Source of the DNA: Ideonella paludis
Lineage (GTDB): Bacteria > Pseudomonadota > Gammaproteobacteria > Burkholderiales > Burkholderiaceae_C
DNA length: 64,000 bases
Direction: 5' to 3'
NCBI RefSeq assembly: GCF_018069865.1
Contig: NZ_JAGQDG010000007.1
Coordinates: 1-64,000, forward strand
Part shown: positions 53,121 to 62,594 of the stretch, piece by piece
How positions within the stretch are numbered: the first letter of the stretch is position 1
Layout of the letters: the number at the start of each line of letters is the position of its first letter
The notes under the pieces: generated by a model
Told to the model about the DNA's origin: nothing
The model's input: only the letters and a program-made list of their open reading frames with translations
Database searches by the model: none
Position numbers and translations under genes: made by a program

Positions 53121-54980
53121 ATGGGTGTGATTGAAACTCAAGGCTTCAAGCTCGACAACACGGGCAAGCGCATCGTCGTTGACCCGGTGACCCGCATCGA
53201 GGGTCATATGCGATGCGAAGTCAACGTCGATAAAGACAACATCATCCGCAACGCCGTCTCCACCGGCACCATGTGGCGCGGGCTGGAGGTCATCCTCAAG
53301 GGCCGCGATCCGCGCGACGCCTGGGCCTTTGTGGAGCGCATCTGCGGTGTCTGCACCGGCTGCCATGCGCTGACCAGCGTGCGGGCGGTGGAAGATGCGC
53401 TGGGCATCAAGATCCCGCTCAACGCCCACCTGATCCGCGAGATGATGGCCAAGACCTTGCAGGTCCACGACCATGCGGTGCACTTCTACCACCTGCATGC
53501 GCTGGACTGGGTGGATGTGGTCTCAGCCCTCAAGGCCGACCCCAAAAAGACCTCGGAGCTGCAGCAACTGGTCTCGCCCAGCCATCCGCTGTCTTCGCCG
53601 GGCTATTTCCGCGATGTGCAGAACCGGCTCAAGAAGTTCGTTGAATCCGGTCAGCTCGGCCCCTTCATGAACGGCTACTGGGGCTCCAAGGCCTATGTGC
53701 TGCCCCCCGAGGCCAACTTGATGGCCGTGACCCACTATCTGGAGGCGCTGGACCTGCAGAAGGAATGGGTCAAGGTGCACACCATCTTTGGCGGCAAGAA
53801 CCCCCACCCCAACTACCTGGTGGGTGGCGTGCCCTGCGCCATCAACATCGATGGCAATGGGGCCGCCGGTGCGCCCATCAATATGGAGCGTCTGAACTTT
53901 GTTGAGGCGCGCATCAAGGAGATGATCGAGTTCAACAACAACGTCTACATCCCGGACGTGTTGGCCATCGGCACCATCTACAAACAAGCCGGCTGGCTCT
54001 ATGGCGGTGGGCTGTCTGCCACCAATGTGGCCGACTACGGCACCTATGAGAAAGTGCCTTACGACCACAGCACCCACCAACTGCCGGGCGGTGTGATCCT
54101 GAACGGCAATTGGGACGAGATCCTGCCCATTGACCCGCGCGACCCTGAGCAGGTGCAGGAGTTCGTCTCGCACAGTTGGTACAAGTACGCCGACGAGACC
54201 AAGGGCTTGCACCCCTGGGACGGCGAGACCGTGCCCAACTTCAACCCCACCGGCCCCAACTTCAAGGGCAGCAAGACCAAGATCGACCAGTTGGATGAGT
54301 CGGCCAAGTACTCTTGGATCAAGTCGCCGCGCTGGCGTGGCCATGCGGTTGAGGTAGGCCCCTTGTCGCGCTACATCTTGGCCTATGCCCATGCCAGCAA
54401 AGGCAACAAACATTGTCAGCGCGTCAAAGAGCAGGTCGACAGTGCCGCGCAGGCCATCAACAGCGCGATTCCTAAGGCCCTGGGCCTGCCCGAGACCCAG
54501 TACACGCTGAAGCAGATGCTGCCCAGCACCATCGGCCGCACCCTGGCGCGGGCGTTGGAAGGCCAGTACTGCGGCGAGATGATGATGGACGACTTCAAGC
54601 AGCTCGTCGCCAACATCAAAGCCGGCGACACCAGCACGGCCAATGTCGAGAAGTGGGACCCGGCCACTTGGCCCAAGGAGGCCAAGGGCGTGGGCACGGT
54701 GGCCGCGCCGCGCGGCATGCTGGGCCACTGGATCAAGATCAAAGACGGCAAGATCGAGAACTACCAGTGCGTGGTGCCCACCACCTGGAACGGCTCGCCG
54801 CGCGACCACAAGGGCCAGATCGGCGCCTTCGAGGCCTCGCTGATGAACACGCCCATGGTCAACCCCGAGCAGCCCGTCGAGATCCTGCGCACCCTGCACA
54901 GCTTCGACCCCTGCTTGGCTTGCTCCACCCATGTGATGAGCGAAGACGGTGCTGAGCTCAGCACCGTCAAGGTGCGCTGA
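53121..54980 (+). CDS. hoxG: [NiFe] hydrogenase large subunit
   Basis: 619 residues, about the length of Ralstonia HoxG. Holds the Ni-Fe(CN)2CO active site that splits H2. N-terminal nickel motif [10 protein letters not shown] (about residue 73) and C-terminal DPCLACSTH, giving the four cysteines. The last 15 residues after that histidine ([15 protein letters not shown]) form the peptide removed by the maturation protease. Exported with HoxK as a folded pair through Tat. ATG 53121 with AAGGA upstream. Confidence 0.98.
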   Translation: MGVIETQGFKLDNTGKRIVVDPVTRIEGHMRCEVNVDKDNIIRNAVSTGTMWRGLEVILKGRDPRDAWAFVERICGVCTGCHALTSVRAVEDALGIKIPLNAHLIREMMAKTLQVHDHAVHFYHLHALDWVDVVSALKADPKKTSELQQLVSPSHPLSSPGYFRDVQNRLKKFVESGQLGPFMNGYWGSKAYVLPPEANLMAVTHYLEALDLQKEWVKVHTIFGGKNPHPNYLVGGVPCAINIDGNGAAGAPINMERLNFVEARIKEMIEFNNNVYIPDVLAIGTIYKQAGWLYGGGLSATNVADYGTYEKVPYDHSTHQLPGGVILNGNWDEILPIDPRDPEQVQEFVSHSWYKYADETKGLHPWDGETVPNFNPTGPNFKGSKTKIDQLDESAKYSWIKSPRWRGHAVEVGPLSRYILAYAHASKGNKHCQRVKEQVDSAAQAINSAIPKALGLPETQYTLKQMLPSTIGRTLARALEGQYCGEMMMDDFKQLVANIKAGDTSTANVEKWDPATWPKEAKGVGTVAAPRGMLGHWIKIKDGKIENYQCVVPTTWNGSPRDHKGQIGAFEASLMNTPMVNPEQPVEILRTLHSFDPCLACSTHVMSEDGAELSTVKVR

Positions 54981-55017
54981 GGCGCGCTTCCTCACCCCCG
55001 CTGTAAGGAGAACATTC

Positions 55018-55593
55018 ATGATGAACAAACGAATCCTGCTGGCCTTGGCACTGGGTGCCAGCACCACCGTGGCCTCTGCTCACACTGGCCATGACACCAG
55101 CACCCTGATGCAGGGCCTCGTCCACCCCTTTGGCGCTGACCACCTGCTGGCCATGGTGGCGGTGGGCCTGTGGTCCGCCTCGGTCTTGAAGGGCGCCCAG
55201 CGGGCCTGGGGGCCGGTGGCCTTTTTGCTGGGCATGACGGCGGGCGCCTTGGCTGGCATCGGTGGCCTGGCGTGGGCCGGCACTGAGCTGGGCATTGCCC
55301 TGTCGGTGCTGATGTTCGGCCTGATGCTGCTGGCGGGGTCGAAGCTGTCGGCGCGCTGGGGTTTGGCCTTTGTCGCGGCGGCAGCCAGCCTGCATGGTTT
55401 GGCCCATGGCGCGGAGATGCCGGTGGGTGCCAGTGTGCTGGCCTATGCCGCAGGCTTCTTGGCCAGCACGGCGGCCTTGCACGTCGCCGGTCTGGGGCTG
55501 GGCCAGGCCTTGCGCCAAGCCCGGGCGGGCGTGTGGCGTTTGCTGGCTTTGAGCCTCAGCGGCGCAGGTGTGCTGCTGGTCAGCCGCCTCTGA
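55018..55593 (+). CDS. hupE: HupE/UreJ-family putative nickel transporter
   Basis: 191 residues from ATG 55018 (or 55021). Signal-like N-terminus ending SAHTGHD, then six transmembrane segments. HPFGADHLLAMVAVG carries the HP.G.DH motif implicated in nickel binding, and a second histidine motif HGLAHGAEMP lies near residue 125. Likely supplies nickel for the hydrogenase. Located between the large subunit and cytochrome b genes, a place usually without it in Ralstonia eutropha. Confidence 0.88.
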   Translation: MMNKRILLALALGASTTVASAHTGHDTSTLMQGLVHPFGADHLLAMVAVGLWSASVLKGAQRAWGPVAFLLGMTAGALAGIGGLAWAGTELGIALSVLMFGLMLLAGSKLSARWGLAFVAAAASLHGLAHGAEMPVGASVLAYAAGFLASTAALHVAGLGLGQALRQARAGVWRLLALSLSGAGVLLVSRL

Positions 55594-55628
55594 GCCCCAC
55601 CACCACCACGTTGACGAGGAGGCAGCGC

Positions 55629-56360
55629 ATGACCGCCGCAAACGCAGACAAGCTGGCCGATGTCACCGGCATCGACCCAGGTGCCATCGAGCAAGGCGCG
55701 ACCATCAAGTCGGTCTATGTGTATGAGGCGCCAGTGCGTCTCTGGCACTGGATCAATGCCTTGTCCATCACCGTGCTGGCCATCACGGGCTACTTCATCG
55801 GCTCGCCCCTGCCCACCATGCCGGGCGAGGCCAGCGACCACTATCTGATGGGCTATATCCGCTTCGCGCACTTTGCCGCGGGCTATGTGTTTGCGGTGGG
55901 CTTGCTGGGCCGTATCTACTGGGCCTTTGTTGGCAACCATCATGCGCGGGAGCTGTTCACCCTGCCCATTTTCCAGAGGGCCTATTGGGCGGAGGTGCTG
56001 ACCATGCTCAAGTGGTATGCCTTTCTCATCCCCGCGCCCAGCCGCTATGTGGGCCACAACCCGCTGGCCCGGGCCGCCATGTTCTTTGGCTTCTTCTTCC
56101 TCTCGGTGTTCATGCTGGTGACAGGCTTTGCCTTGTATGGCGAAGGCACTCAGGCGGGCTCCTGGGCCGAGCGCTGCTTTGGCTGGGTCATTCCCTTGAT
56201 GGGCCAATCGCAAGACGTGCACACCTGGCACCACATGGGCCTGTGGGGCATGGTGATGTTCGTGATGCTGCATGTCTATGCCGCCATCCGTGAAGACATC
56301 ATGGGCCGCCAAAGCATTGTCAGCACCATGATTTCCGGCTATCGGACCTTCAAAAAATGA
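55629..56360 (+). CDS. hoxZ: Hydrogenase cytochrome b subunit
   Basis: 243 residues from ATG 55629. Four transmembrane helices with haem ligand histidines in RLWHWINAL, IRFAHFAAGY and VHTWHHMGLW...MLHVYAAIREDIM. It anchors the hydrogenase dimer and passes electrons to quinone. The stop overlaps the next ATG (ATGA). Confidence 0.96.
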   Translation: MTAANADKLADVTGIDPGAIEQGATIKSVYVYEAPVRLWHWINALSITVLAITGYFIGSPLPTMPGEASDHYLMGYIRFAHFAAGYVFAVGLLGRIYWAFVGNHHARELFTLPIFQRAYWAEVLTMLKWYAFLIPAPSRYVGHNPLARAAMFFGFFFLSVFMLVTGFALYGEGTQAGSWAERCFGWVIPLMGQSQDVHTWHHMGLWGMVMFVMLHVYAAIREDIMGRQSIVSTMISGYRTFKK

Positions 56361-56797
56361 GCGCTTTGGCCTGGGATTCTGGAGGGGCGTCGCCCGTGCA
56401 CCCTGCGGGTCGCCCCGAGGGCGTGCCCTTGCGTGCGCCCATTCACCCAGGCCGTTTTCTGGAGCGGCAGTATCTGCAGCCCTTGGCCCTGTCGCAAACC
56501 AAAGCCGCTGAGCTGCTGGGCGTATCGCGCCGCCGGGTCAATGAGCTGATCATGGGCCACCGCGCCATGTCCGCCGACACCGCCGTGCGCTGCGCCATGG
56601 TGTTTGGCACCTCCGCCACCTTCTGGCTGGGCTTGCAGGCCCGCTGGGACGCTTGGCAGGCTTGGCGCGACCTGCGCCTGCAAATGGCCACCCAGCCTGA
56701 TGGCGTGCAGCACGCCAGCCGCCCCCCGCAGGCGCCGGCCTTGTCGCCGCGCTGCCCGCCCGCCACGCCGGCACAGCCTTCGGCGGCCTGGGCCTGA
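56357..56797 (+). CDS. HigA-like helix-turn-helix protein within the hydrogenase operon
   Basis: 146 residues. The core (~33-110) is the HigA/VapI antitoxin type: HPGRFLERQYLQPLALSQTKAAELLGVSRRRVNELIMGHRAMSADTAVRCAMVFGTSATFWLGLQARWDAW. N-terminal 30 and C-terminal 40 residues are proline/alanine-rich additions. No HigB toxin is next to it: hoxZ overlaps its start and hoxM follows after 41 bp. Either an orphan antitoxin captured by the operon or a transcriptional regulator of hydrogenase genes. Confidence 0.82.
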   Translation: MSALAWDSGGASPVHPAGRPEGVPLRAPIHPGRFLERQYLQPLALSQTKAAELLGVSRRRVNELIMGHRAMSADTAVRCAMVFGTSATFWLGLQARWDAWQAWRDLRLQMATQPDGVQHASRPPQAPALSPRCPPATPAQPSAAWA

Positions 56798-56838
56798 GCC
56801 CGGCCCAACGCCCCCCCTTGAACGAAGAGGATCACTGC

Positions 56839-57498
56839 ATGAGCCCCACCACCGCCCCAAGTGCCTGTAACGCCCCTGGTGACAGCGCCGACCAGACCAT
56901 CGTGGTGCTCGGCATCGGCAATGTGCTCTGGGCCGATGAAGGCTTTGGCGTGCGCTGCATCGAGGCCCTGGACCGCGACTGGCAGTTCGCGCCGCATGTC
57001 CGACTGATCGACGGCGGCACACAAGGCCTTTATCTCATCCAGCACGTGCAAGAGGCGCACAAGCTGCTCATCCTGGATGCCATTGACTATGGCCTCACGC
57101 CCGGCGCGCTCAAGGAAGTCGAAAACGAAGAGGTCCCGCGCTTCTTGGGCGCCAAGAAAATGAGCCTGCACCAGACCGGCTTTCAAGAGGTGCTGATGCT
57201 GGCGCTGCTGACCGAGCGCTACCCCTCTGAGGTGCTGCTCATTGGTTGCCAGCCTGAGGAGCTGGAAGACTACGGCGGCAGCCTGCGCCCTTGCGTCAAA
57301 GCCGCACTGGAAGACGCTGTGCACCGCGCCGTGGCCCGGCTGGCTGAGTGGGGCGCAGCACCCGTGCGCCGCGAGGCGCCACCGCCTGAGGCCGAGATGG
57401 TGACGGTGCCCACCTTGACCCTGAGCGCCTATGAAGCCGGCCGCCCCGATGCGCAGCTCGCCTGCCGGGTGGGCGACGAGCGCTTCTTGGTGCGTTGA
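56839..57498 (+). CDS. hoxM: Hydrogenase large subunit maturation endopeptidase
   Basis: 219 residues from ATG 56839, with GAAGAGGA upstream; a TTG 21 bp earlier is less likely. HycI/HyaD fold: VVLGIGNVLWADEGFGV with the nickel-binding Glu, an Asp in LDAIDYG, and His in SLHQTGFQEVL. It cuts the C-terminal peptide of HoxG once the metal centre is in place. The C-terminal ~40 residues are an extension, less conserved. Confidence 0.95.
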   Translation: MSPTTAPSACNAPGDSADQTIVVLGIGNVLWADEGFGVRCIEALDRDWQFAPHVRLIDGGTQGLYLIQHVQEAHKLLILDAIDYGLTPGALKEVENEEVPRFLGAKKMSLHQTGFQEVLMLALLTERYPSEVLLIGCQPEELEDYGGSLRPCVKAALEDAVHRAVARLAEWGAAPVRREAPPPEAEMVTVPTLTLSAYEAGRPDAQLACRVGDERFLVR

Positions 57499-57508
57499 GG
57501 GCCTCGCG

Positions 57509-57844
57509 ATGTGCATCGGTATTCCCATGCAAGTGCTGAGCCTGGAGCCCGGCCATGCCCAGGTCTGGGGGCGGGGCGAGCAGCGGCGCATCAACACGGC
57601 CTTGGTCGGAGCGCTGCAGCCGGGGGACTGGGTGCTGGTGTTCCTAGAGGCGGCCCGCGAACACATCAGCCCCGAGCGGGCCGCTGAGGTCAATGCGGTG
57701 CTGGACTTGGTGGCCCACGGCATGGTCGGGGTCGCGGTCTCCTCACAGGCCTTGGACGACCCTGGATTTTCTTTGCCCTCGGCCATGAGCGCTGAGCAAC
57801 TACGGGCGCTGGCAGGTGCCCCCAACGAGGTGAGACATGACTGA
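57509..57844 (+). CDS. hoxL: HypC-type chaperone HoxL
   Basis: 111 residues. Begins MCIGIPMQV; the N-terminal cysteine and a histidine (PGHAQV here) carry the Fe(CN)2CO cofactor in HypC proteins. The central region (QRRINTALVGALQPGDWVLVFLEAAREHIS) follows the HypC pattern. A second HypC homologue starts at 63785, as in Ralstonia where HoxL serves the membrane-bound enzyme. The stop overlaps hoxO by 8 bp. Confidence 0.92.
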   Translation: MCIGIPMQVLSLEPGHAQVWGRGEQRRINTALVGALQPGDWVLVFLEAAREHISPERAAEVNAVLDLVAHGMVGVAVSSQALDDPGFSLPSAMSAEQLRALAGAPNEVRHD

Positions 57845-58322
57845 ATTCGCAACGCGGGTCGCGCTGAGCGACAGCCCCGAAGCCTGGGCCCAAGAGCCTC
57901 CCTTGGTGCAGCGCCTGGTCAGCCAGCATGGCGCGCAATGGGTGGATGCCCAGAATGCGCTGGCCTTTGCCCAAGGCTCGGGCGAGCGTGTGCTGTTCTT
58001 CTGCGGTGACCCGGTGCGTTTCCCAGAGGGCGTGGACGTGGCCGTGGTGCTGCCTGAATTGCAGAAGGCCTTTGAGGGCCGCTTCCACATCGGCGTGGTC
58101 CTGCGCGGGGACGAAGATGCGGTGGCCCGCCGCTGGGGCGTGCAGCGCTGGCCTTCCTTGGTGTTCTTGCGCGATGGCGCTTATGTCACCACCCTGGCCG
58201 GCATGCTGGACTGGACCGACTACCTGGCCCGCGTCAAGGACGCCCTGGCCATGCCCACCTCCCGCGCGCCCAGCGTGGGCATTCCGCTGGTGAGTGCCAG
58301 CGCTGCGTCTTCTTGCCACTGA
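57837..58322 (+). CDS. hoxO: HoxO/HyaE hydrogenase small-subunit chaperone
   Basis: 161 residues, thioredoxin-like fold without CxxC. RWGVQRWPSLVFLRDGAYVTTLAGMLDW is the family core. HyaE-type proteins bind the Tat signal of the small subunit and hold it back until folded. A short Ser-Cys-His tail follows. Starts within the end of hoxL. Confidence 0.92.
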   Translation: MTEFATRVALSDSPEAWAQEPPLVQRLVSQHGAQWVDAQNALAFAQGSGERVLFFCGDPVRFPEGVDVAVVLPELQKAFEGRFHIGVVLRGDEDAVARRWGVQRWPSLVFLRDGAYVTTLAGMLDWTDYLARVKDALAMPTSRAPSVGIPLVSASAASSCH

Positions 58323-58334
58323 GGCCCCATCATC

Positions 58335-59246
58335 ATGAGCCAACCCTTTGCCGCCAAGCCCTTTCCCATCCCTGTGGTGGCCGCTGGCCCTGGTGCCCAC
58401 ACCGAGGATGAAACCCTGGACTACCTGCACATGCCGCAAGGCATGTCCACCTTCAGGGCGCCACCGCTGCCCGAGCCCGAGGAACTCGCGGGCCATGAGG
58501 GCGCGGTGGCCGTGCTGCAGCAAGTGCTCAGCGCGGCCCAAGCCCTGGTCCGCGGCGAGGCGGTGGCGCCGGTGGCCGTTCAAGGCTTGGATGCGGCCAA
58601 CCTCACGCTGCTCAATCAGTTGTTAGGTGAGGGCGAAGTCAGTGCACAGGTGCTCACCCAGCCGGGTGACCCGCGCGCCCTGCAGCCTGGCGAGGCCGCG
58701 CCGCGCGTGCGCGTCAGCGTGCAAGAGTCGGTGTTTGCCGGCATCTGGCGCGTCGTCACCACGGCCGATGATGGTGCGGTGAGCGACACCATTGAAGTCG
58801 CCACTGTGCCCGCTGTGCTCAAGCAGGCGACTCGGGAGGACCTGCCCTTTACGCCCGCCAAACTCCAGCCCCCGCCCAGCGTACAGAACGCCCCCATGGT
58901 GCTGGTGGAGCTGGCCGACCACCGCCAGCACTGGCGTCCGGGCGACAGGCCCCAAGTCGTCAACCTGACGCTCCTGCCGCTGACGGTGGAGGACATCTCC
59001 TTCATGGACGCCCAGCTCGGCACCGGCCGGGTGCTCATCCTCTCGCGCGGCTACGGCAATTGCCGCATCACCAACTGCTGCGTGGCCAACACCTGGCGGG
59101 TGGTCTATTACAACTCCCAAGACACGGTGATCTTGAACTCAGTGGAGGTCACTGACATGCCAGAAGTGGCCTGCGCGGCGCAGGAGGATCTGGTGGACTC
59201 CACCGAGCGCCTGGCCGAAGTGCTGGCCTGGGTGCGCCAAGGATGA
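58335..59246 (+). CDS. hoxQ: HoxQ/HyaF hydrogenase maturation protein
   Basis: 303 residues. HupH/HyaF family: ETLDYLHMPQGM near residue 28, repeated domain halves, and GRVLILSRGYGNCRITNC followed by NTWRVVYYNSQD near the C-terminus. Works with HoxO on small-subunit maturation. The next gene starts inside its stop codon (ATGA). Confidence 0.95.
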   Translation: MSQPFAAKPFPIPVVAAGPGAHTEDETLDYLHMPQGMSTFRAPPLPEPEELAGHEGAVAVLQQVLSAAQALVRGEAVAPVAVQGLDAANLTLLNQLLGEGEVSAQVLTQPGDPRALQPGEAAPRVRVSVQESVFAGIWRVVTTADDGAVSDTIEVATVPAVLKQATREDLPFTPAKLQPPPSVQNAPMVLVELADHRQHWRPGDRPQVVNLTLLPLTVEDISFMDAQLGTGRVLILSRGYGNCRITNCCVANTWRVVYYNSQDTVILNSVEVTDMPEVACAAQEDLVDSTERLAEVLAWVRQG

Positions 59247-59476
59247 GTGCCATGAGCGAGCTTCCCCGCGCTGGCTTCGAAGGCAGTTATCTGGGCGACC
59301 GTCACCGCTTGCCGGCCGACGCCCGGCTGGAGTGCAAGATCTGCTGGTGGGTCTATGACCCGGCCGAAGGTGACGCCCAGTGGCAGATTCCCCCGGGCGT
59401 GCCTTTTGTCGACCTGCCTGCGCACTGGCGCTGCCCGCAGTGCGACGGCGCGGCCGAGCAGTTCATGGTGCTCTGA
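59243..59476 (+). CDS. hoxR: HoxR rubredoxin-type protein
   Basis: 77 residues. Two CxxC pairs (LECKICWWVYDP and WRCPQCDGA) bind one iron. GDAQWQIPPGVPFVDLP between them is typical for HupI/HoxR. It supports oxygen-tolerant cluster assembly in the small subunit. ATG 59243 overlaps hoxQ; 59252 is an alternative. Confidence 0.95.
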   Translation: MSAMSELPRAGFEGSYLGDRHRLPADARLECKICWWVYDPAEGDAQWQIPPGVPFVDLPAHWRCPQCDGAAEQFMVL

Positions 59477-59491
59477 CTCCGTCCACGCATC

Positions 59492-60082
59492 ATGCGCCTC
59501 TCGCCCGCCGCCCAAGCTCGTGTTCATCTGCTGACCCAGGTGTTCGAGCACATTGCCCTCACGCGCTTTCAAGGCCTGGGGCTGCTTCACCCTGGTTTGC
59601 GGGTGCAGGCCGTGGGCTTTGCCGAGGTGCAAGAAGGCCCGCAGCAAGTCTGCCTGCAAGGCGTGCTGATCACGCCCTGGTTCATGAGCTTGCTGCGCTT
59701 GCCACTGGAGGCACGCCAGGGCGCAGGCCTGCGGCCTGGCGAGTCGGCCACCCGCAGTTTTGCGGCGCAGCGCTGCGACTTCATCGCCGCCCACGAGCCC
59801 TTGCTGGGCCACTTCGAGAGCTGCTCCTTGTTCTCGCCCATGGCGGACTTTGCCGACCAAACCGCTGCGGTGCTGACAGCGCATGAAGTGCTGCGTCAGA
59901 TGGCGGTCTCTGGCGCGGCGCCGTTGGCGCCGACTGCCGTGGCGCCAAGCCGCGCTCAGCCTGCGGTGCCGGCTCCAGCCGTCACGCTGAGCACGGGCAC
60001 GCCTTCGCCCCAGCTCAGCGAGCCCATGCCCGCACGGCGCGGCTTTTTGCTGGGGCTGAGGGCCAAAAGGGTCACACCATGA
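59492..60082 (+). CDS. hoxT: HoxT/HybE-type hydrogenase assembly chaperone
   Basis: 196 residues. Core QVCLQGVLITPWFMSLLRLP and FESCSLFSPMADF match the HybE/HupJ family. The last ~70 residues are a proline/alanine-rich tail, absent from E. coli HybE. Ends overlapping hoxV by 4 bp. Confidence 0.9.
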   Translation: MRLSPAAQARVHLLTQVFEHIALTRFQGLGLLHPGLRVQAVGFAEVQEGPQQVCLQGVLITPWFMSLLRLPLEARQGAGLRPGESATRSFAAQRCDFIAAHEPLLGHFESCSLFSPMADFADQTAAVLTAHEVLRQMAVSGAAPLAPTAVAPSRAQPAVPAPAVTLSTGTPSPQLSEPMPARRGFLLGLRAKRVTP

Positions 60083-61203
60083 GCGCTGATCTCGCCGGTC
60101 ATCTCTTTGTGCACCCCGGTGCTGCCGCAGGCGCCACGCTGCGCAGCACCCGGCCGCTCTTGGCCCAACGATTGCTGGAAGGGCGCCCTGTGCGCCAAGT
60201 GCCGGCCTTGGTGGCCGCCGTCTACAGCCTGTGCGCGCACGCGCAGCGCTGGACCGCCGAGCGGGCCGTCCAGGCCGCTTTGGGAAAGCCGGCCGTCATC
60301 ACCGAGGCCGAGCAACAAGCGCACCAAGCCGCCACTGCCCGCGAGCACCTGCTGCGCATCGCCCATGATTGGCCGCGCCTGTGGCCCGGCGTGGCCGCTG
60401 CGCCCCCCTTGCGCGGCTGCCCGCTGTGGCCCGCGCCCAGCGATGCGGCGCTTGGCCTATCGCGTTTGGCAGACTGGCTGGCTCGGCATTGGCTGGGTGA
60501 ACCCGCTGCGGCGTGGTGGGCGCGCTGCGCCAACGATGCGGAGGCGGGCCGGCAATGGGCCGCAGAGGCTCCGGGGGCGCTGGCCGCCATGCTGCACTCG
60601 CAGGCCGGTGCCGCGATGGCTTTGGCCACACCGGGCGCCAGCTTGGTGATGGGGCCGGCCGCGCAAGCCCAGCTCGCAACCTTGGCACAAGGCATGCTGG
60701 ACGAGCCCGGCTTTTGCGCCCAGCCAGATTGGGCCGGGCAGACCGCCGACACCGGCCCTTGGAGCCGCGCCCACGCCCACCCGGGCGAGCAGGCTTTGCA
60801 GCCTCAGTGCTTGACGGTGTGGGACCGTTGGTGGGCCCGTCTGCGCGAGCTGGTGCAACTGGCGCTGCCGCAAGGCCATCAGGTCTTGGCCCACGGTGCG
60901 CTGAGCCTTGGTTCATCCACGGGCCTGGCCTGGACGGAAACGGCCCGCGGGCTGCTGGTCCACGTGGCGCAGCTCAGTGATGACAGCTCGGGGGCGCGCG
61001 TGCAGCGCTACCGCGTGCTGGCGCCCACCGAGTGGAACTTTCACCCGCAGGGTGCATTGGGGCAGGCCCTGAGTGCCTTGCCCGTGCAAGGCAGCGAGGA
61101 TGAGGCCCATCGCCTGATCACGGCCTTCGACCCCTGCATCGGTATCGAGCTGGTCGGCGCCCCAACAGCTCGGCCTCCTGTGGAGACTTTGACCTATGCA
61201 TGA
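60079..61203 (+). CDS. hoxV: HoxV/HupK cofactor transfer protein
   Basis: 374 residues. A large-subunit relative: YSLCAHAQRW stands in for the first metal motif and FDPCIGIEL for the second; each keeps one cysteine. HoxV is thought to act as scaffold passing the iron centre to HoxG. Middle is alanine-rich. It overlaps hypA by 8 bp (ATGCATGA). Confidence 0.92.
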   Translation: MSADLAGHLFVHPGAAAGATLRSTRPLLAQRLLEGRPVRQVPALVAAVYSLCAHAQRWTAERAVQAALGKPAVITEAEQQAHQAATAREHLLRIAHDWPRLWPGVAAAPPLRGCPLWPAPSDAALGLSRLADWLARHWLGEPAAAWWARCANDAEAGRQWAAEAPGALAAMLHSQAGAAMALATPGASLVMGPAAQAQLATLAQGMLDEPGFCAQPDWAGQTADTGPWSRAHAHPGEQALQPQCLTVWDRWWARLRELVQLALPQGHQVLAHGALSLGSSTGLAWTETARGLLVHVAQLSDDSSGARVQRYRVLAPTEWNFHPQGALGQALSALPVQGSEDEAHRLITAFDPCIGIELVGAPTARPPVETLTYA

Positions 61204-61555
61204 ACTCAGCTTAGCGGGCGGCATCTTGCGCCTGGTGGAGGACGCCGCCCAGCGCGAGCGCTTCAGCCGTGTCTCGCACCTGCACCTGGAGGCGGGCGCC
61301 CTCAGCGGTGTCGAGGTGCGGGCCTTGCGCTTTGCCTTGGAGGCCTTGCAGCCCGGCACCTGCTTGGAAGGCGCCGAGATCCTGATCGATGAACCGGCGG
61401 GCAGCGCATGGTGCCTGCGCTGTGCCTGCAGCGTCACCATTCACAGCCGCGCCGATGCCTGCCCCCAATGCGGTGGGCACCAGATTCAAGCCACCGGCGG
61501 GACCGAGTTGAAAGTCCTCGACCTGCTGGTTCACGACGACGAACCCATTGCCTGA
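61196..61555 (+). CDS. hypA: Nickel chaperone HypA
   Basis: 119 residues. Begins [10 protein letters not shown], with His2 binding nickel. Zinc finger: CLRCAC (~76) and CPQCGG (~93). It hands nickel to the large-subunit precursor with HypB. Starts within hoxV. Confidence 0.96.
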   Translation: MHELSLAGGILRLVEDAAQRERFSRVSHLHLEAGALSGVEVRALRFALEALQPGTCLEGAEILIDEPAGSAWCLRCACSVTIHSRADACPQCGGHQIQATGGTELKVLDLLVHDDEPIA

Positions 61556-61565
61556 AGGAAGCACC

Positions 61566-62594
61566 ATGTGTGTTGTTTGCGGTTGCGCCACAGGCCACGT
61601 GCCTGCTCACCCCCCCCATTCTCATGAGCATGCTCATGAGGGCCCTGACCATGATGCTGCCCATGCCCGCGCCCATGCGCTGGGCCTGCCCCATCATCAC
61701 GGCCCGGTGCAGGCCGCTGTGGTGGCCGTGCACCCTGAGACGGGGGATCTGCACTATGGCGCAGGCTCAGCCCGCGTCTCGGTGCCGGGCATGAGCCAGG
61801 CCCGAGCCATCAAGCTGGAGACCGATGTCCTGGGCGCCAACAATGCCTTGGCGGCCGACAACCGGGCGCACTTTGCCGCCCATGGCGTGACGGCCTACAA
61901 CCTGGTGTCCAGCCCAGGCTCGGGCAAAACGACGCTGCTGTGCGCCACCATCGAAGCGCTCAAGCAGCGGGTGCCTCACTTGCCCGTGGCGGTGATCGAG
62001 GGCGACCAGCAAACCTCCAACGACGCTGACCGCATCCGCGCCACCGGCGCTCCCGCCATCCAGGTCAACACCGGCAAGGGCTGCCACCTGGATGCGCAAA
62101 TGGTGGGCGATGCGTTCTCGCGCCTGAGCTTGCACGGGGCGGCGCACGCGCACACCCCCGCTGAACAGGGCGGCGCGGTGGACGCCCTGCTCTTCATCGA
62201 GAACGTCGGCAACCTCGTCTGCCCCGCGATGTGGGATTTGGGTGAGCAGGCCAAGGTCGCCATCCTCTCGGTCACAGAAGGCGAAGACAAGCCGATCAAA
62301 TACCCCGACATGTTTGCCGCCGCCACGCTGATGGTGCTCAACAAAGTGGACCTGCTGCCCCACCTCAATTTTGATGTGGCGCGCTGCATTGAGTACGCCC
62401 GCCGGGTCAACCCCGGCATCGAGGTGCTGTTGGTCTCCGCCACGCGCGGGGATGGCCTGGACGCTTGGCTGGATTGGCTTTTGCAGGCTCCGTCCGCTCA
62501 CGTCAGTGCCGCACCTGAAAGCACCGAAGCGCAACTGCGCCGTCGAGTGGCAGAGTTGGAAGCCAAGCTCCAGGCGCTGGAGGCGGCTCGGTGA
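61566..62594 (+). CDS. hypB: Nickel GTPase HypB with histidine-rich N-terminus
   Basis: 342 residues from ATG 61566. The N-terminal MCVVCGC binds nickel tightly; a stretch rich in His (~15-52) may store nickel. GTPase motifs: GSPGSGKTT (P-loop), the EGDQQT segment, ENVGNLVCP, and NKVDLL. The C-terminal 25 residues ([18 protein letters not shown]) form a short coiled coil, an addition to the usual HypB. Confidence 0.96.
   Translation: MCVVCGCATGHVPAHPPHSHEHAHEGPDHDAAHARAHALGLPHHHGPVQAAVVAVHPETGDLHYGAGSARVSVPGMSQARAIKLETDVLGANNALAADNRAHFAAHGVTAYNLVSSPGSGKTTLLCATIEALKQRVPHLPVAVIEGDQQTSNDADRIRATGAPAIQVNTGKGCHLDAQMVGDAFSRLSLHGAAHAHTPAEQGGAVDALLFIENVGNLVCPAMWDLGEQAKVAILSVTEGEDKPIKYPDMFAAATLMVLNKVDLLPHLNFDVARCIEYARRVNPGIEVLLVSATRGDGLDAWLDWLLQAPSAHVSAAPESTEAQLRRRVAELEAKLQALEAAR

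Noticed and set aside
56361-56838. HigB toxin partner for the HigA-like gene
   Set aside because: No room: hoxZ overlaps the start and hoxM begins 41 bp after the stop.
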